Assembly: GCA_031296915.1 (NCBI GenBank)
Contig: JAVDPC010000006.1
Location: 1 to 64,000, forward strand
Reading direction: 5' to 3'
DNA: 64,000 nt
From: Cerasicoccus frondis
GTDB taxonomy: Bacteria > Verrucomicrobiota > Verrucomicrobiia > Opitutales > Cerasicoccaceae
Part shown: positions 8,902 to 18,093 of the stretch, one piece after another
How positions within the stretch are numbered: the stretch's first letter is position 1
Layout of the letters: each line of letters opens with the position of its first letter
Program-made: the position numbers and the translations under genes
The notes under the pieces: generated by a model
Told to the model about the DNA's origin: nothing
The model's input: only the letters and a program-made list of their open reading frames with translations
Database searches by the model: none

Positions 8902-9564
8902 CTAAGACTCATCTGGCGCCTGCTTCGCCAATTCAGCGACCAGCACACTCGTCAGGCCACGGCGCACGCCCGAGAGGGGTTTGAGGAAGCGCATCAGCCG
9001 ACCAATGTCCCCCCAATGCCAAGCAAGGTAGAGACCGAGTTTTACGGGAGTTGTCACGCCTTGGGTCTGATCATAACTGCGGTCCAGGATATCCACCGGC
9101 ACGTCTTCAGTAGCTAAATCACTCACCGCACGGACAACCACCAAAGGCGTCTGATGCTTCGCAGCTACGGCTTCCACATGCGCACTTTCCATATCGACGA
9201 GTGGAGCGCCGGTTTGCGCAAGTAATCGCGCTTTATCCGCCGCAGTTGCAATGACTTCATTTGCAGTGGCGATTTTCCCATCACCCCGGTTCACGATCAC
9301 TTCGCCCCGCTTGAGCGCAGGATCGAGCGCGCCAGCAAATCCAGCCAAATAAAGCGTCTTGACCGGATAGTAATCCAGAAACTTTTCAGTGCGCGATACA
9401 CAGTGCGGCGGCCCCATGCCTATGACGCCTACTGCGATCTCCTGCCCACCGATGCTCCCGCGCCACGAAGGCAAATGACGCTCCAGCTTGGCTGGGGCCT
9501 TATTCTTCAAGCGCACCACAAACTCTGCTGCTTCAAAATGACTGGGGAATACGACGCCGATCAT
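8902..9564 (-). CDS. MTA/SAH nucleosidase-like phosphorylase, possibly hopanoid-associated (HpnG-like)
   Basis: About 220 residues of the PNP/UDP phosphorylase family. I chose the internal ATG at 9564 because it begins directly with the family start MIGVVFPSHFEAAEF; a longer frame extends to 9639. Family features are VGVIGMGPPHCVSRTEKFL, LYLAGFAGALDPALKRGEVIV and the purine-site motif PLVDMESAHVEAVA with its conserved Glu. HpnG removes adenine from adenosylhopane, and a squalene-hopene cyclase gene lies about 1 kb away in the divergent operon, which favours that role. A general MTA/SAH nucleosidase cannot be excluded from sequence alone. Confidence 0.72.
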   Translation of the reverse strand: MIGVVFPSHFEAAEFVVRLKNKAPAKLERHLPSWRGSIGGQEIAVGVIGMGPPHCVSRTEKFLDYYPVKTLYLAGFAGALDPALKRGEVIVNRGDGKIATANEVIATAADKARLLAQTGAPLVDMESAHVEAVAAKHQTPLVVVRAVSDLATEDVPVDILDRSYDQTQGVTTPVKLGLYLAWHWGDIGRLMRFLKPLSGVRRGLTSVLVAELAKQAPDES

Positions 9565-9670
9565 CGCGACGTTGTGGCGGCAAATCCATCGGAGCGCAAT
9601 CGATTTAAGCGCATACATGCTCGCCAAGCTCTTCAACATCTGTCATTTAAAGCGACACACACTACAGGGA

Positions 9671-10525
9671 ATGTCTGACCTAAACGAGAAAATCTGGTAC
9701 TACGCTGAAAGTGGCCAACAAGTTGGCCCCTACACGGGAGACGAAATGAAGGAACTTGCCCAAGCGGGCAAAATTTCCGGAGAAACCGCTGTTTGGAAGA
9801 ATGGCATGGCGCAATGGGTGGAGTTGGCGCAAATTCCGGAGTTGAGTGAGGCCGACTCATCAACGCCCCCACCGACTCCCCCCACTGCAGGCGCAAGCTC
9901 GCCAGCCCTCAAGCTTGGCGCAGGACGCAAATTCGACTCAGTGAACGCTCAAGACACCGCTCCAAGCAGGGGCATGGAAATCCCGGAAATGCTGGCCGCC
10001 ACGCCCGAGGGCGTCTCAGCTGCAAAATCGGCCAAGGCCAAAGAGCCCCGCATAGTCGCTCAGTCAAAGGTCGGCTTTTTCGAAAGCTTTGGCCTCGGGT
10101 CGTTTGAGTCTGCATTTTTCGCCGTCACCTTGATTTTGGGCGGCATCGCTTGCGCCGTCATGCGGGATTACTGGCACGCCATCGTCATTGGCGTTGGTTG
10201 TCTCTGGATGTTTGCCGCCGGCATTGCCCTGACTGTGCGCGCGTTCATCAAGCATTGGGCCTGGGGCTTAGCCTACCTCCTCATCCCGTTTGCCGCGCTG
10301 GTCTATATCATCGTGGACCTTAAAAACGCTTACAAGGCTGTGGTGTTGTACTTCGTTGGTCTCGCTGCCTGCATCGCCACGATTCAGAGCCCAAGTTTCC
10401 GTGAAAGTCCGCTTTGGGAGTATTTCGAGGAATACCAGCAAATGATCGAAGAAGAAATTCAACGACAACAGCAGGAAATAGAAGAATCCCGCAATCAGCG
10501 CACCGACCAATACGAGCTGGAGTAG
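9671..10525 (+). CDS. GYF_2-domain membrane protein
   Basis: The start at 9671 follows an aggga ribosome-binding site and begins with the domain itself. Residues 1-60 form a GYF_2 (DUF4339) domain with the pattern WYYAESGQQVGPYTGDEM...AGKISGETAVWKNGMAQW. A proline/alanine-rich linker follows (to about residue 140), then three or four hydrophobic helices (FAVTLILGGIACAVM, AIVIGVGCLWMFAAGIALTV, LLIPFAALVYIIV, AVVLYFVGLAACIATI) and a glutamine/glutamate-rich cytoplasmic tail. GYF_2 domains are thought to bind proline-rich or other peptides. It is 52 bp upstream of shc and may share its transcript; a link to hopanoids is speculative. Confidence 0.75.
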   Translation: MSDLNEKIWYYAESGQQVGPYTGDEMKELAQAGKISGETAVWKNGMAQWVELAQIPELSEADSSTPPPTPPTAGASSPALKLGAGRKFDSVNAQDTAPSRGMEIPEMLAATPEGVSAAKSAKAKEPRIVAQSKVGFFESFGLGSFESAFFAVTLILGGIACAVMRDYWHAIVIGVGCLWMFAAGIALTVRAFIKHWAWGLAYLLIPFAALVYIIVDLKNAYKAVVLYFVGLAACIATIQSPSFRESPLWEYFEEYQQMIEEEIQRQQQEIEESRNQRTDQYELE

Positions 10526-10577
10526 CCTCAGCGCTTTTTCCTTGGTCTTAGACTAAATTTCACTATCCCAAACAGCT

Positions 10578-12578
10578 ATGGCGGATACCGTTTCTTCAAC
10601 CACCGGCCCTTCCTTGGAAGGCGTTGATGAGTCCATTGAGCGCATTAAAGATTTCCTCTTCTCGATTCAAGAAAAAGGCGGCTACTGGAATTGTGAGCTG
10701 CCCATCGACATCACCGTCGCCTGTGACTACGTGCTGTACTTCTTTTGGGCGCGGATCGAAGACCGCTTGCCCAAGGAGAAAATCCTCGCGCACATCAAAA
10801 AGCGTCAAAACGAAGACGGTGGCTGGTCGCAGTTCCAAGATGGCCCCAGTGAAATCGGAGCCACCGTCAAAGGCTACTACGCACTCAAAATGCTGGGCGA
10901 AAGCCCGAACTCCGAAGTCATGACCAAGGCGCGAGACCAAGCGCTAGAACTCGGCGGCATTCCCGCACTTTGCACGTGGTACAAGCTCACTCTCGCACTC
11001 ATTGGCTGCTTCCCCTGGAAGGACTGTCCGCTGATCCCCGTCGAGGTGATGCTCCTGCCGAAGTGGTTCCCCATCAACATCTACCGTGTAAGCAGTTGGA
11101 CCCGCAACATGCTCGTCCCGCTGGCCGTGATCAACCACTACAAGCCGACGCGCATCATCGAAAGTTGCCCGGACCTCAATGAGCTCTACCCTGGCGGCAC
11201 TATGGAGGGCGAATGGGGCCTGGAGTGGAGTAAAAAACCGGTTTCCTGGAAGAATTTCTTCCTCGCCTGCGACAAGACTTTTCGCTTCGTCAACCACTTG
11301 CCCGGCGGCTTATTCCGTAACCGTGCGTTGAAGGCTGCCGAAGGCTGGATCAACGACCGCGTCACCCATGGCTCCGACGGGATGGGCGCGATTTTCCCGG
11401 CCATGATGAATGTGCTCCTCGCCCTCGAATGCCTCGGCTACTCCAAGGACCACTGGATATTCGAAAAGAACCTCAAGCACTTCGTCGACCTCACCACCGA
11501 TGGCGACAGCTGGGCCACCTATGGCAAGACGCAGGGCAACACCACCGACGGCCCTGATGAATGGCGCATCGCGCCCTGCTTCTCCCCTGTTTGGGACACC
11601 GCCATCGCCACGATGGCCATCGCCGAAAGCGATCACGATCCCAATGATCCACGTCTTCAGGCTGCTGCCGACTGGCTCATTCAGCGCGAAATCTCCTTCC
11701 GCGGCGATTGGAAGGAAAACTGCGACTTCACCGAAGCAACCGGCTGGGCTTTCGAGTTTAACAACGATTTTTACCCGGACGTCGATGACACCTTCCAGGT
11801 GGTGCTTGGCCTCAAGCCGCTCCTGGCGACCGACGTCAAATCCCAGCAAATCACCCTCGACCGCGCGATACGCTGGTGCCGCGCCATGCAGTGTAAGGAA
11901 GGTGGTTTCGCTGCATTCGACAAAGACATCACCGACGCCTGGCTGGAAGAAGTGCCCTTCGCAGACCACAATGCGATCCTCGACCCACCCTGCTCGGACA
12001 TTACCGGACGCGCCCTTGAAACGCTCGCGCTCATGGGCTACGGTCGCGACGACGAAGTGGTCCAGCGCGCAATTAAATTCCTTAAAGACACTCAGCTTGA
12101 GGATGGTTCATGGTTTGGCCGCTGGGGCGTGAACTACATTTACGGCACCGGTCATGCATTGCGCGGCTTGCACGCTGTTGGCGAGGACATGAGCCAAGGC
12201 TACATCCAGCGAGCACGCAATTGGTTGGAAAACTGCCAGAACGAAGATGGCGGTTGGGGCGAATCCATCTGGACCTACCACGACGAAACGACCAAGGGAC
12301 AAGGCGAATCCACACCTTCACAAACTGCGTGGGCGCTGCTGGGCATGCTGACCTTCGGTAACCCTAGTCGCCCCTCAATCCAGCGCGGCGTCGAGTATTT
12401 GCTGAAAAACCAGAAAGAAGACGGTTCCTGGCGCACCCGACTATTTACCGGCACCGGCTTTCCCCGTATTTACTACCTGAAGTACGACAGCTATGAATGG
12501 AGCTGGCCGCTGTATGCCCTATCCAAGTATCGGAAGCTGGCAAACAGCGCCGATCAGAGCCAACAACTCTCTGACTAG
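10578..12578 (+). CDS. shc: Squalene-hopene cyclase
   Basis: A 666-residue class II terpene cyclase that folds squalene into hopene/hopanol at the inner face of the membrane. The catalytic DxDD motif is present as DVDDT, with its first Asp at codon 11778-11780 (residue 401). Several QW repeats are visible (QNEDGGWSQF, LEDGSWFGRWG, QNEDGGWGES, QKEDGSWRT), as is the FNNDFYPD lead-in to the active site. The length matches the bacterial family (about 630-680). The gene opens the hopanoid pathway here; HpnC/D/E for squalene synthesis are not in the window. It ends with TAG inside CTAGAGCA, 12 bp before the convergent Nudix gene. Confidence 0.95.
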   Translation: MADTVSSTTGPSLEGVDESIERIKDFLFSIQEKGGYWNCELPIDITVACDYVLYFFWARIEDRLPKEKILAHIKKRQNEDGGWSQFQDGPSEIGATVKGYYALKMLGESPNSEVMTKARDQALELGGIPALCTWYKLTLALIGCFPWKDCPLIPVEVMLLPKWFPINIYRVSSWTRNMLVPLAVINHYKPTRIIESCPDLNELYPGGTMEGEWGLEWSKKPVSWKNFFLACDKTFRFVNHLPGGLFRNRALKAAEGWINDRVTHGSDGMGAIFPAMMNVLLALECLGYSKDHWIFEKNLKHFVDLTTDGDSWATYGKTQGNTTDGPDEWRIAPCFSPVWDTAIATMAIAESDHDPNDPRLQAAADWLIQREISFRGDWKENCDFTEATGWAFEFNNDFYPDVDDTFQVVLGLKPLLATDVKSQQITLDRAIRWCRAMQCKEGGFAAFDKDITDAWLEEVPFADHNAILDPPCSDITGRALETLALMGYGRDDEVVQRAIKFLKDTQLEDGSWFGRWGVNYIYGTGHALRGLHAVGEDMSQGYIQRARNWLENCQNEDGGWGESIWTYHDETTKGQGESTPSQTAWALLGMLTFGNPSRPSIQRGVEYLLKNQKEDGSWRTRLFTGTGFPRIYYLKYDSYEWSWPLYALSKYRKLANSADQSQQLSD

Positions 12579-12590
12579 AGCAATTTCAGA

Positions 12591-13130
12591 TTACTCGCCT
12601 AGGAACGCGTTTTCGTCATTCTGCCGCACGATGCCCCAAATCAGTCTAAAACTGGGTGCGTAGTTGCGGCGGTCGGCGCGAATAAAGGCATCAAGCTCGT
12701 CTGGGGCATACCAGGCGCCGGAGTCAATTTCCTCCGGATCAAGCGTCATGTCGCCGTCCCAAGTCAGTTTGTAAACCTGCACAAATTCTTCCCCGGTGTA
12801 GCGGCAGGCGGGGTGCTTGAACAGCAACTCCAGCTTGGAAGCATCAGGAATCATAATGCCCAGCTCTTCGCCTAGTTCACGAACTGCAGCAATATTGTAA
12901 TCTTCTCCAGAATCGACGTGACCAGAGCAGGAAGTTGTCCAAACGCCTGGCATCTGGTCCTTATTCATGGAACGCTTCTGCAGGAATAGCTGCTTTTGGC
13001 TGTTCCAAACCAGAATGTGGACTGCGCGATGGCGCAAACCCTGAGCATGGACACGGCTACGCGGGGCCTGGCCAATGACCGTATCCTGTTCATCAACGAT
13101 GTCGAAAATTTCATGGGGTGATGAGGGCAT
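12591..13130 (-). CDS. Nudix hydrolase, type I isopentenyl-diphosphate isomerase-like
   Basis: A 179-residue Nudix protein. The Nudix box is intact as GHVDSGEDYNIAAVRELGEE followed by LGI, preceded by FDIVDEQDTVIGQAPRSRVHAQGLRHRAVHILVW, which is the typical opening of IDI-like Nudix proteins. LFLQKRSMNKDQMPGVW also matches that subfamily, where the enzyme either isomerises IPP/DMAPP or hydrolyses related diphosphates. The classical IDI active-site Cys/Glu pair cannot be assigned with certainty (there is TSCSGHV with one Cys near the right place). It lies between shc and ispH, and so in an isoprenoid setting, but YfcD-type Nudix hydrolases look similar. Confidence 0.75.
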   Translation of the reverse strand: MPSSPHEIFDIVDEQDTVIGQAPRSRVHAQGLRHRAVHILVWNSQKQLFLQKRSMNKDQMPGVWTTSCSGHVDSGEDYNIAAVRELGEELGIMIPDASKLELLFKHPACRYTGEEFVQVYKLTWDGDMTLDPEEIDSGAWYAPDELDAFIRADRRNYAPSFRLIWGIVRQNDENAFLGE

Positions 13131-13217
13131 AATGTTGGTGAGAGGGTATTTAGCGAAAAATGTTCCTAATTGTATACTTATTCAAAGTTTACAAAATTTA
13201 GGGTGAAGCTATGTCAC

Positions 13218-13254
13218 ATTCGGGACCGGTGCAGCATCATTCTTTGTCCCGAAT
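13218..13254. promoter_or_regulatory. 9-bp perfect inverted repeat in the divergent Nudix/ispH region
   Basis: attcgggac at 13218-13226 is exactly complementary to gtcccgaat at 13246-13254, with a 19-nt spacer. It lies in the 230-bp gap between the divergent Nudix and ispH start codons, so it could be an operator or the stem of a leader RNA. A second small stem (gctttg / caaagc) follows at about 13,273-13,291. The function is unknown. Confidence 0.3.
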
Positions 13255-13360
13255 CCCCCACTAAAATTAGGGGCTTTGCGGCTCTCAAAGCACCGCTTCC
13301 AAATTAATCTTGCCTCAAGTGGCGCTGGAACTCACTGTCTGCGCTTGATAAGATTTTGCT

Positions 13361-14236
13361 ATGGAAGTTATTCGAGCTGATAGTGCTGGCTTTTGCTGGG
13401 GTGTGGAGCGCGCCATTGATATTGCTGCGAAATTCGCGGCAGAGGGCAAGCGCCCCGTCTACACAGACGGCCCCCTGATCCACAATAAACAAATGATGGA
13501 ACGCCTGGAGGCGACCGGCATCAAAGAGGTTGGCGACTACCAAAGTAAGTCAGACCTCGTGGTGTCAGACCAAGACCGCGAAAGCGGCGTACTGGTTGTC
13601 CGCGCACATGGCATATCTCCCGAGCGCCGCGAGTATCTGAAGAGCTTGGGAATGAATTTCAAGGATGCGACCTGCCCCGACGTGGGCATCATCGCCGGCA
13701 AGATCAAAATGCATGCCCGCAAGGGCTTTGACACCGTGATCTTTGGCGATCCCAAGCACCCAGAAGTGATGGGCCTCATGGGCTATACTGAAGGCCGAGG
13801 TCACGTGGTCAAAAATGACGCCGACATCCGCGCCCTGCCCGACTCAATCGGCCCGCAGGTTTGCATGGTTTCGCAGTCCACGATGTTCACTGACGAATTT
13901 GAACGCCTTTCGGGCATTCTTCGCGAGCGTTTCCCGGAGGCCAAGGTGTTTGACACCATTTGCGGCGCCACCAAGGAACGCCAGAGCGACATCCACGTCC
14001 TCATGAATAATGGCGCGGAAGCAATCGTAGTGGTTGGCGGACGCCACAGTGCGAACACCAAAAAGCTCGCTGCACTAGTCGAAAAGACCGGGCTGCCAGC
14101 CTACCACGTTGAAACGGTGGCTGAGCTGGACATTGCTCATCTAACCGAGTGCTATGCCAAGGTGGGCGTAACCGCTGGCGCTTCAACTCCCGAATTCTTG
14201 ATTAAAGAAGTCGTCGAGAAGCTTCAGACGGCCTGA
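13361..14236 (+). CDS. ispH: 4-hydroxy-3-methylbut-2-enyl diphosphate reductase
   Basis: A 291-residue iron-sulfur enzyme for the last step of the MEP pathway, giving IPP and DMAPP. All three cluster ligands are visible: Cys12 (AGFCWGVERAI), Cys105 (DATCPDVG) and Cys201 (TICGATKERQ). Family motifs YTDGPLIHNKQM, VVRAHGISPE, HPEVMGLMGYTEG, GGRHSANTKKL and VGVTAGASTPEFLI are also present. The start gives the standard N-terminus right before the first Cys. The length fits the bacterial family (about 290-320). It supplies precursors to the crtI and shc pathways encoded beside it. Confidence 0.95.
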   Translation: MEVIRADSAGFCWGVERAIDIAAKFAAEGKRPVYTDGPLIHNKQMMERLEATGIKEVGDYQSKSDLVVSDQDRESGVLVVRAHGISPERREYLKSLGMNFKDATCPDVGIIAGKIKMHARKGFDTVIFGDPKHPEVMGLMGYTEGRGHVVKNDADIRALPDSIGPQVCMVSQSTMFTDEFERLSGILRERFPEAKVFDTICGATKERQSDIHVLMNNGAEAIVVVGGRHSANTKKLAALVEKTGLPAYHVETVAELDIAHLTECYAKVGVTAGASTPEFLIKEVVEKLQTA

Positions 14237-14362
14237 TATCGTAGGCTGATTGCTGGTAGAGCTTGAAAATCTACCTAAAAACAGATTGAATGCGGTATTT
14301 GTTTGGCATCCGCTGCCAGGTATTTGGCGCGCTGCCTCATCTTCATTTTTGATTAGCGCACT

Positions 14363-15772
14363 ATGTCCGAATTCGACATCACTCGCCTGATACGTGAACG
14401 CGCGGGCGAGAATTACAATCTTCACGAGCAGCACGTGAACAGCACGCTGGTGAAGGTGCTGCGCACCATTGGCTTTGATAAAGTCTACACCAGCGCCAAA
14501 GGCTCCTACCTGTACGACGCCGAAGGCAATGACTACCTGGACTTCCTGAGTGGTTATGGCGTCTACAACATCGGACGAAACCACCCACTGGTGGCCAAAA
14601 CGATCAAAGACGTGCTGGATCAGGACATGTCCAACATGGTCCAAATGGACTGCGCGCTGCTCAGCGGCCTGCTTGCGGAAAAGGTGGTCGAGATCACCCC
14701 CCCCCATCTCGACGCCGTGTTTTTCTGTAATTCTGGCGCCGAAGCAGTCGAAGGAGCACTGAAATTCGCCAAAGGAGCCACCGGCCGTAAGCGCATCTTA
14801 TCGCTCGCTGGCGCCTACCATGGGCTGACGCTTGGCGCGCTCTCAGTCACCAACAATGGCAATTTCCAGGATGGCTTTGGCCCCCTCCTCCCCGGAGTCG
14901 AGCAAGTCGGCTACGGCGACCTCAATGAGTTGGAGGACAAACTTCGCCAGGGCGATGTTGCCGCATTCATCGCTGAGCCTGTGCAAGGCAAAGGCGTCTA
15001 CTGGCCAGCCGAAGACTATTTCCCCAAAGCCCAGGAGCTCTGCCGTCGCTATGGAGCGCTCTTCATCATGGATGAGGTCCAGACCGGTTTTGGGCGCACG
15101 GGTAAAATGTGGGCCCTCGAACATTGGAACCTTGAGCCGGATATTCTCACGATGGCTAAGGCTTTGTCAGGAGGTTACGTTCCGGCTGCGGCATTTGTCA
15201 CCCGGCGCGAAATCCACCAGAAAGTCTTCTCGCGCCTGGATCGCTGTGTCGTGCACTCGACAACGTTTGGCCGCAACAACCTTGCGATGGCCTGCGGCTT
15301 GGCGACCATTCACGTGCTTCAGCACGAAAAGCTCGTGGAAAACGCAGCTTGGGCCGGTAAAGTGATTGAAGAAAAGCTGCTCGAACTGAAAACGCGACAT
15401 GAGTTAATCCAGGAAGTTCGCGTCAAGGGCTGCATGGTCGCCATCGAGTTTGGCGAGCCACGATCCATCAAAATGAAACTCGCCTGGAAGGGCATTCACG
15501 CAGTCGATAAAGGCCTGTTCCCGCAAATGATTGTCACCCCGCTGATGAGCAAGCACCGGATTTTAACCCACGTTGCCGGGCACAATCTGGACATCGTCAA
15601 GGCCCTCCCCCCACTCATCATTGGTGAGCCGGAAATACATCGCTTCATCAATGGCTTGGACGACGTGCTACAGGACTGCACCCGCCTCCCTGGACCGATG
15701 TGGGACTTTGGCCGCAACCTCGTCCAAACGGCGATCAAACAACGCAAATCCAAAAAACTCGCTCCAGCCTAA
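14363..15772 (+). CDS. Class III PLP-dependent aminotransferase (HpnO/acetylornithine-type)
   Basis: A 469-residue fold-type I aminotransferase. Visible landmarks are [33 protein letters not shown], the PLP ring-binding [12 protein letters not shown], and the Schiff-base lysine in [12 protein letters not shown] (Lys266, codon 15158-15160). The long N-terminus ([18 protein letters not shown]) and the C-terminal extension [12 protein letters not shown] resemble the group that includes HpnO, which aminates ribosylhopane to aminobacteriohopanetriol. With shc and a HpnG-like gene close by, HpnO is a reasonable guess. Putrescine or acetylornithine aminotransferase activity is the alternative. Same strand as ispH, 126 bp downstream. 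Confidence 0.8.
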   Translation: MSEFDITRLIRERAGENYNLHEQHVNSTLVKVLRTIGFDKVYTSAKGSYLYDAEGNDYLDFLSGYGVYNIGRNHPLVAKTIKDVLDQDMSNMVQMDCALLSGLLAEKVVEITPPHLDAVFFCNSGAEAVEGALKFAKGATGRKRILSLAGAYHGLTLGALSVTNNGNFQDGFGPLLPGVEQVGYGDLNELEDKLRQGDVAAFIAEPVQGKGVYWPAEDYFPKAQELCRRYGALFIMDEVQTGFGRTGKMWALEHWNLEPDILTMAKALSGGYVPAAAFVTRREIHQKVFSRLDRCVVHSTTFGRNNLAMACGLATIHVLQHEKLVENAAWAGKVIEEKLLELKTRHELIQEVRVKGCMVAIEFGEPRSIKMKLAWKGIHAVDKGLFPQMIVTPLMSKHRILTHVAGHNLDIVKALPPLIIGEPEIHRFINGLDDVLQDCTRLPGPMWDFGRNLVQTAIKQRKSKKLAPA

Positions 15773-15802
15773 GCTTTGCGGCTTCACATTGCCCCGTAGC
15801 CG

Positions 15803-16903
15803 GTGAACAATCCGCAGATGGTTCCCCGGTTAAACCCACAAATCCAGCCCTTGCTGGATCGTCTGATCAAGTATGAAGGAGAACTGGGCCTCCAGGTTGC
15901 GGCCTATCTTGATGGCGAACTGGTCCTCGACGCTTGGGCGGGAACCGCCGCTCCCGACTTGGAGGCGCCGATCAACGGTGAAACGCTTTTCCCGGTCTTT
16001 TCCGTCACCAAAGGCGTCGCTTCAACGGCCGTCCACCTCTTGGCAGAGCGAGGCCAACTAAACTACGAGACGCCGATCACACATTATTGGCCAGAATTTG
16101 GTGTGAACGGCAAAGAAAGCTTAAAGGTCAGGCACGCGTTAGGGCACCTCGCGGGACTCCACATCATGCCGCCAGACCTCGACCATCGTAAACTGGCGAA
16201 CTGGGACTACATGACCGGAGCCATTGCCGCCTCCTCCCCCACCCACTCACCTGGCGCCTCTCAAATTTATCATGCCATGACCTTCGGCTGGATAGCGGGA
16301 GAGCTCGTTCACCGCATTGATGGCCGCCCCTTTGGCCAGTTCCTGGAAGAAGAAATCAAGGCGCCATTGGGCATTACCGATCTCTACTGCGGCATTCCGG
16401 AGCACCTCGGCAACTGCATAACCCAGCTCATTGATCAAAACGCAGAAACGCCCGCTAACCTTGGCAACGGTTCGGTCCCAGAGTGGATTCAGCCGCTATA
16501 TGCCTGGATGAACCGCCGTGATGCCCAGCGCGCGTGCATTCCTGCCAGCAGCGGGATCATGAGCGCCCGCGCCATCGCACGCCATTATGCAGCGCTCCTG
16601 CCGGGGGGTATAGACGGCGTCGAGTTGCTTCCACCAACACGCATCGCGCTCGTTACGCAGCGGCAATGGCCACTCGACCGGGAAAACGCGCTCAAGTTTG
16701 GTCTTGGTTACGCCCTGGGCGGCGAGGGATCAATCTACGGCGAAAACCCTCATGCTTTTGGTCATGGCGGTTACGGCGGTTCAATCGCTTTTGCCGATCC
16801 TGAGACGCGTTTTGCTTTTGCCCTCTGCAAAAACAAGCTCAATGTTGGCGACACCACCAAGTGCATTGCCAACGCCTGTCGTGAAGCGCTCGAATTGGCT
16901 TAA
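15803..16903 (+). CDS. Serine hydrolase, class C beta-lactamase/esterase family
   Basis: A 366-residue penicillin-binding-protein-fold hydrolase. The nucleophile motif SxxK is FSVTKGVAS (Ser67, codon 16001-16003; Lys70), and a YHAMTFGW segment supplies the expected YxN-like tyrosine position. A glycine-rich HGGYGGSIAFAD near the end replaces the KTG-type motif, as in EstB-type esterases. No signal peptide is seen, so it is probably cytoplasmic and an esterase rather than a drug-resistance enzyme. The called start is GTG at 15803; ATG 15818 is an alternative. Its last 4 bp overlap the end of the convergent HAD gene. Confidence 0.8.
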   Translation: MNNPQMVPRLNPQIQPLLDRLIKYEGELGLQVAAYLDGELVLDAWAGTAAPDLEAPINGETLFPVFSVTKGVASTAVHLLAERGQLNYETPITHYWPEFGVNGKESLKVRHALGHLAGLHIMPPDLDHRKLANWDYMTGAIAASSPTHSPGASQIYHAMTFGWIAGELVHRIDGRPFGQFLEEEIKAPLGITDLYCGIPEHLGNCITQLIDQNAETPANLGNGSVPEWIQPLYAWMNRRDAQRACIPASSGIMSARAIARHYAALLPGGIDGVELLPPTRIALVTQRQWPLDRENALKFGLGYALGGEGSIYGENPHAFGHGGYGGSIAFADPETRFAFALCKNKLNVGDTTKCIANACREALELA

Positions 16904-17436
16904 TCAAGAGTCGCTGCAAAATCCTTCAGCGACGAGAACAGCGGGATCGAGTGCTCCGATAAAAACAATTCGACTTGCTCCGTGATCGGCTTCCCGGTTC
17001 GCAACGCAATCGGCTTCACTCCAGCGTTGAGACCACACTGCCAATCACTTTCGCGATCACCAATCATGTAGCAGGACATCGGGTCGAGTTCGTCGCGCTC
17101 CACCATCTCCAACAAATATCTTGGTGAAGGCTTCCGGTACTCACTGGGTTCATCTGGTCGCTCCGGCGCAATACATATGCCGGCAAAAAGATCAGAGCCC
17201 ATGTCCAGCTCTTCAAGCAGTCGTTCATTACAGGCCAGAACGTCATCCATGCTCGTTAAGCCACGGTTTACCCCGCTTTGATTCGTTACAAGGTAAAATC
17301 GATAGCCCAGTTCACGCGCCTGCATCAAGCCCTCCCGCGCTCCTTCGATCAGGGTCACATCGTCGGGATTACTGAGGTAATGCACGTCATAGTTAAGCGT
17401 GCCGTCGCGATCAAGAAAGAGCGCCTTTTGCTTCAT
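16900..17436 (-). CDS. HAD-IIIA phosphatase (histidinol-phosphatase/GmhB-like)
   Basis: A 178-residue phosphatase with motif I LFLDRDGTLN (nucleophile Asp and DxDGT), motif II YLVTNQSGVNRG, motif III YRKPSPRYLLEM (Lys) and motif IV MIGDRESDWQCGLNAGV. This arrangement is that of HisB N-domains and GmhB (heptose 1,7-bisphosphate 7-phosphatase). The four zinc-binding Cys/His residues of classical GmhB are missing: the loop reads GICIAPERPDEPSEYRKP. The substrate is therefore open, with a sugar phosphate most likely. It stands alone on the minus strand between two plus-strand genes. Confidence 0.8.
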   Translation of the reverse strand: MKQKALFLDRDGTLNYDVHYLSNPDDVTLIEGAREGLMQARELGYRFYLVTNQSGVNRGLTSMDDVLACNERLLEELDMGSDLFAGICIAPERPDEPSEYRKPSPRYLLEMVERDELDPMSCYMIGDRESDWQCGLNAGVKPIALRTGKPITEQVELFLSEHSIPLFSSLKDFAATLD

Positions 17437-17500
17437 AGGCCGAGTCAGTCAGTTGACTTTCACATTGGCAAGCATCAGGTTTCCCCATTAAGAAACCGCC

Positions 17501-18034
17501 ATGAAAACTTTCCAGATGCTGATCATTGCGCTGTTACTCCTGAATTTAGTTGGCTGCAATCAGGAAGAGGCAGCAGCCAATGCAGCGCCAAGCAGCACCG
17601 CGCACGCCAAGCCCGACTCCTACTTTCCCCTCACTCTAGGCAATGAGAAAATCCGCGTGCAACTCGCCATTTTACCCAGTGAACAGGCTGAAGGTCTGAT
17701 GTATCGCCAAAAACTTGCCGAAAACGATGGCATGCTGTTTATTTTTCCCAGCGCGGGACAGCGAAGCTTTTGGATGAAGAACGTCGATATACCGCTCGAC
17801 GTCGGCTACATACGCACGGACGGCGTTTTGCGTGAAGTTTACCCGATGTATCCCCATGTCGAAAAAGGCGTGAAATCCGACAGCGACGAAATCCAGTACG
17901 TTCTCGAAATGAATCAAGGCTGGTATAAAAACCATAAAGTTTATCCTGGCGTACAACTTGATTTTGCTGAAATCGCCTCCGCCATGCAGGCCCGAGGGTT
18001 CGATCCTGCGAATTATGGAGTACCGACGCAGTAG
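17501..18034 (+). CDS. DUF192 lipoprotein
   Basis: A 177-residue protein with a lipoprotein signal peptide, MKTFQMLIIALLLLNLVGC, where LVGC is the lipobox; the mature protein should be lipid-anchored in the envelope. After a short alanine/serine linker the DUF192 domain covers residues 45-165: VQLAILPSEQAEGLMYRQKL, MLFIFPSAGQRSFWMKNVDIPLDVGYI and VLEMNQGWYKNHKVYPG. DUF192 proteins are widespread and small, and their function is not firmly established. It has its own start after a 64-bp gap from the divergent HAD gene and is followed by a phosphatase gene 59 bp on. Confidence 0.85.
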   Translation: MKTFQMLIIALLLLNLVGCNQEEAAANAAPSSTAHAKPDSYFPLTLGNEKIRVQLAILPSEQAEGLMYRQKLAENDGMLFIFPSAGQRSFWMKNVDIPLDVGYIRTDGVLREVYPMYPHVEKGVKSDSDEIQYVLEMNQGWYKNHKVYPGVQLDFAEIASAMQARGFDPANYGVPTQ

Positions 18035-18093
18035 ACCAATTTCTGCAAGCATAGCTTGCGAGCCCCATTTACAGGTATAATATTTTACCTCCA

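Noticed and set aside
11310..11969. Open frame antisense to shc (219 codons)
   Set aside because: Shadow of a GC-rich coding strand; no start context and no recognisable motif.
15803..16903. Resistance beta-lactamase
   Set aside because: SxxK is present, but there is no signal peptide and no KTG motif; an esterase-type role is more likely.
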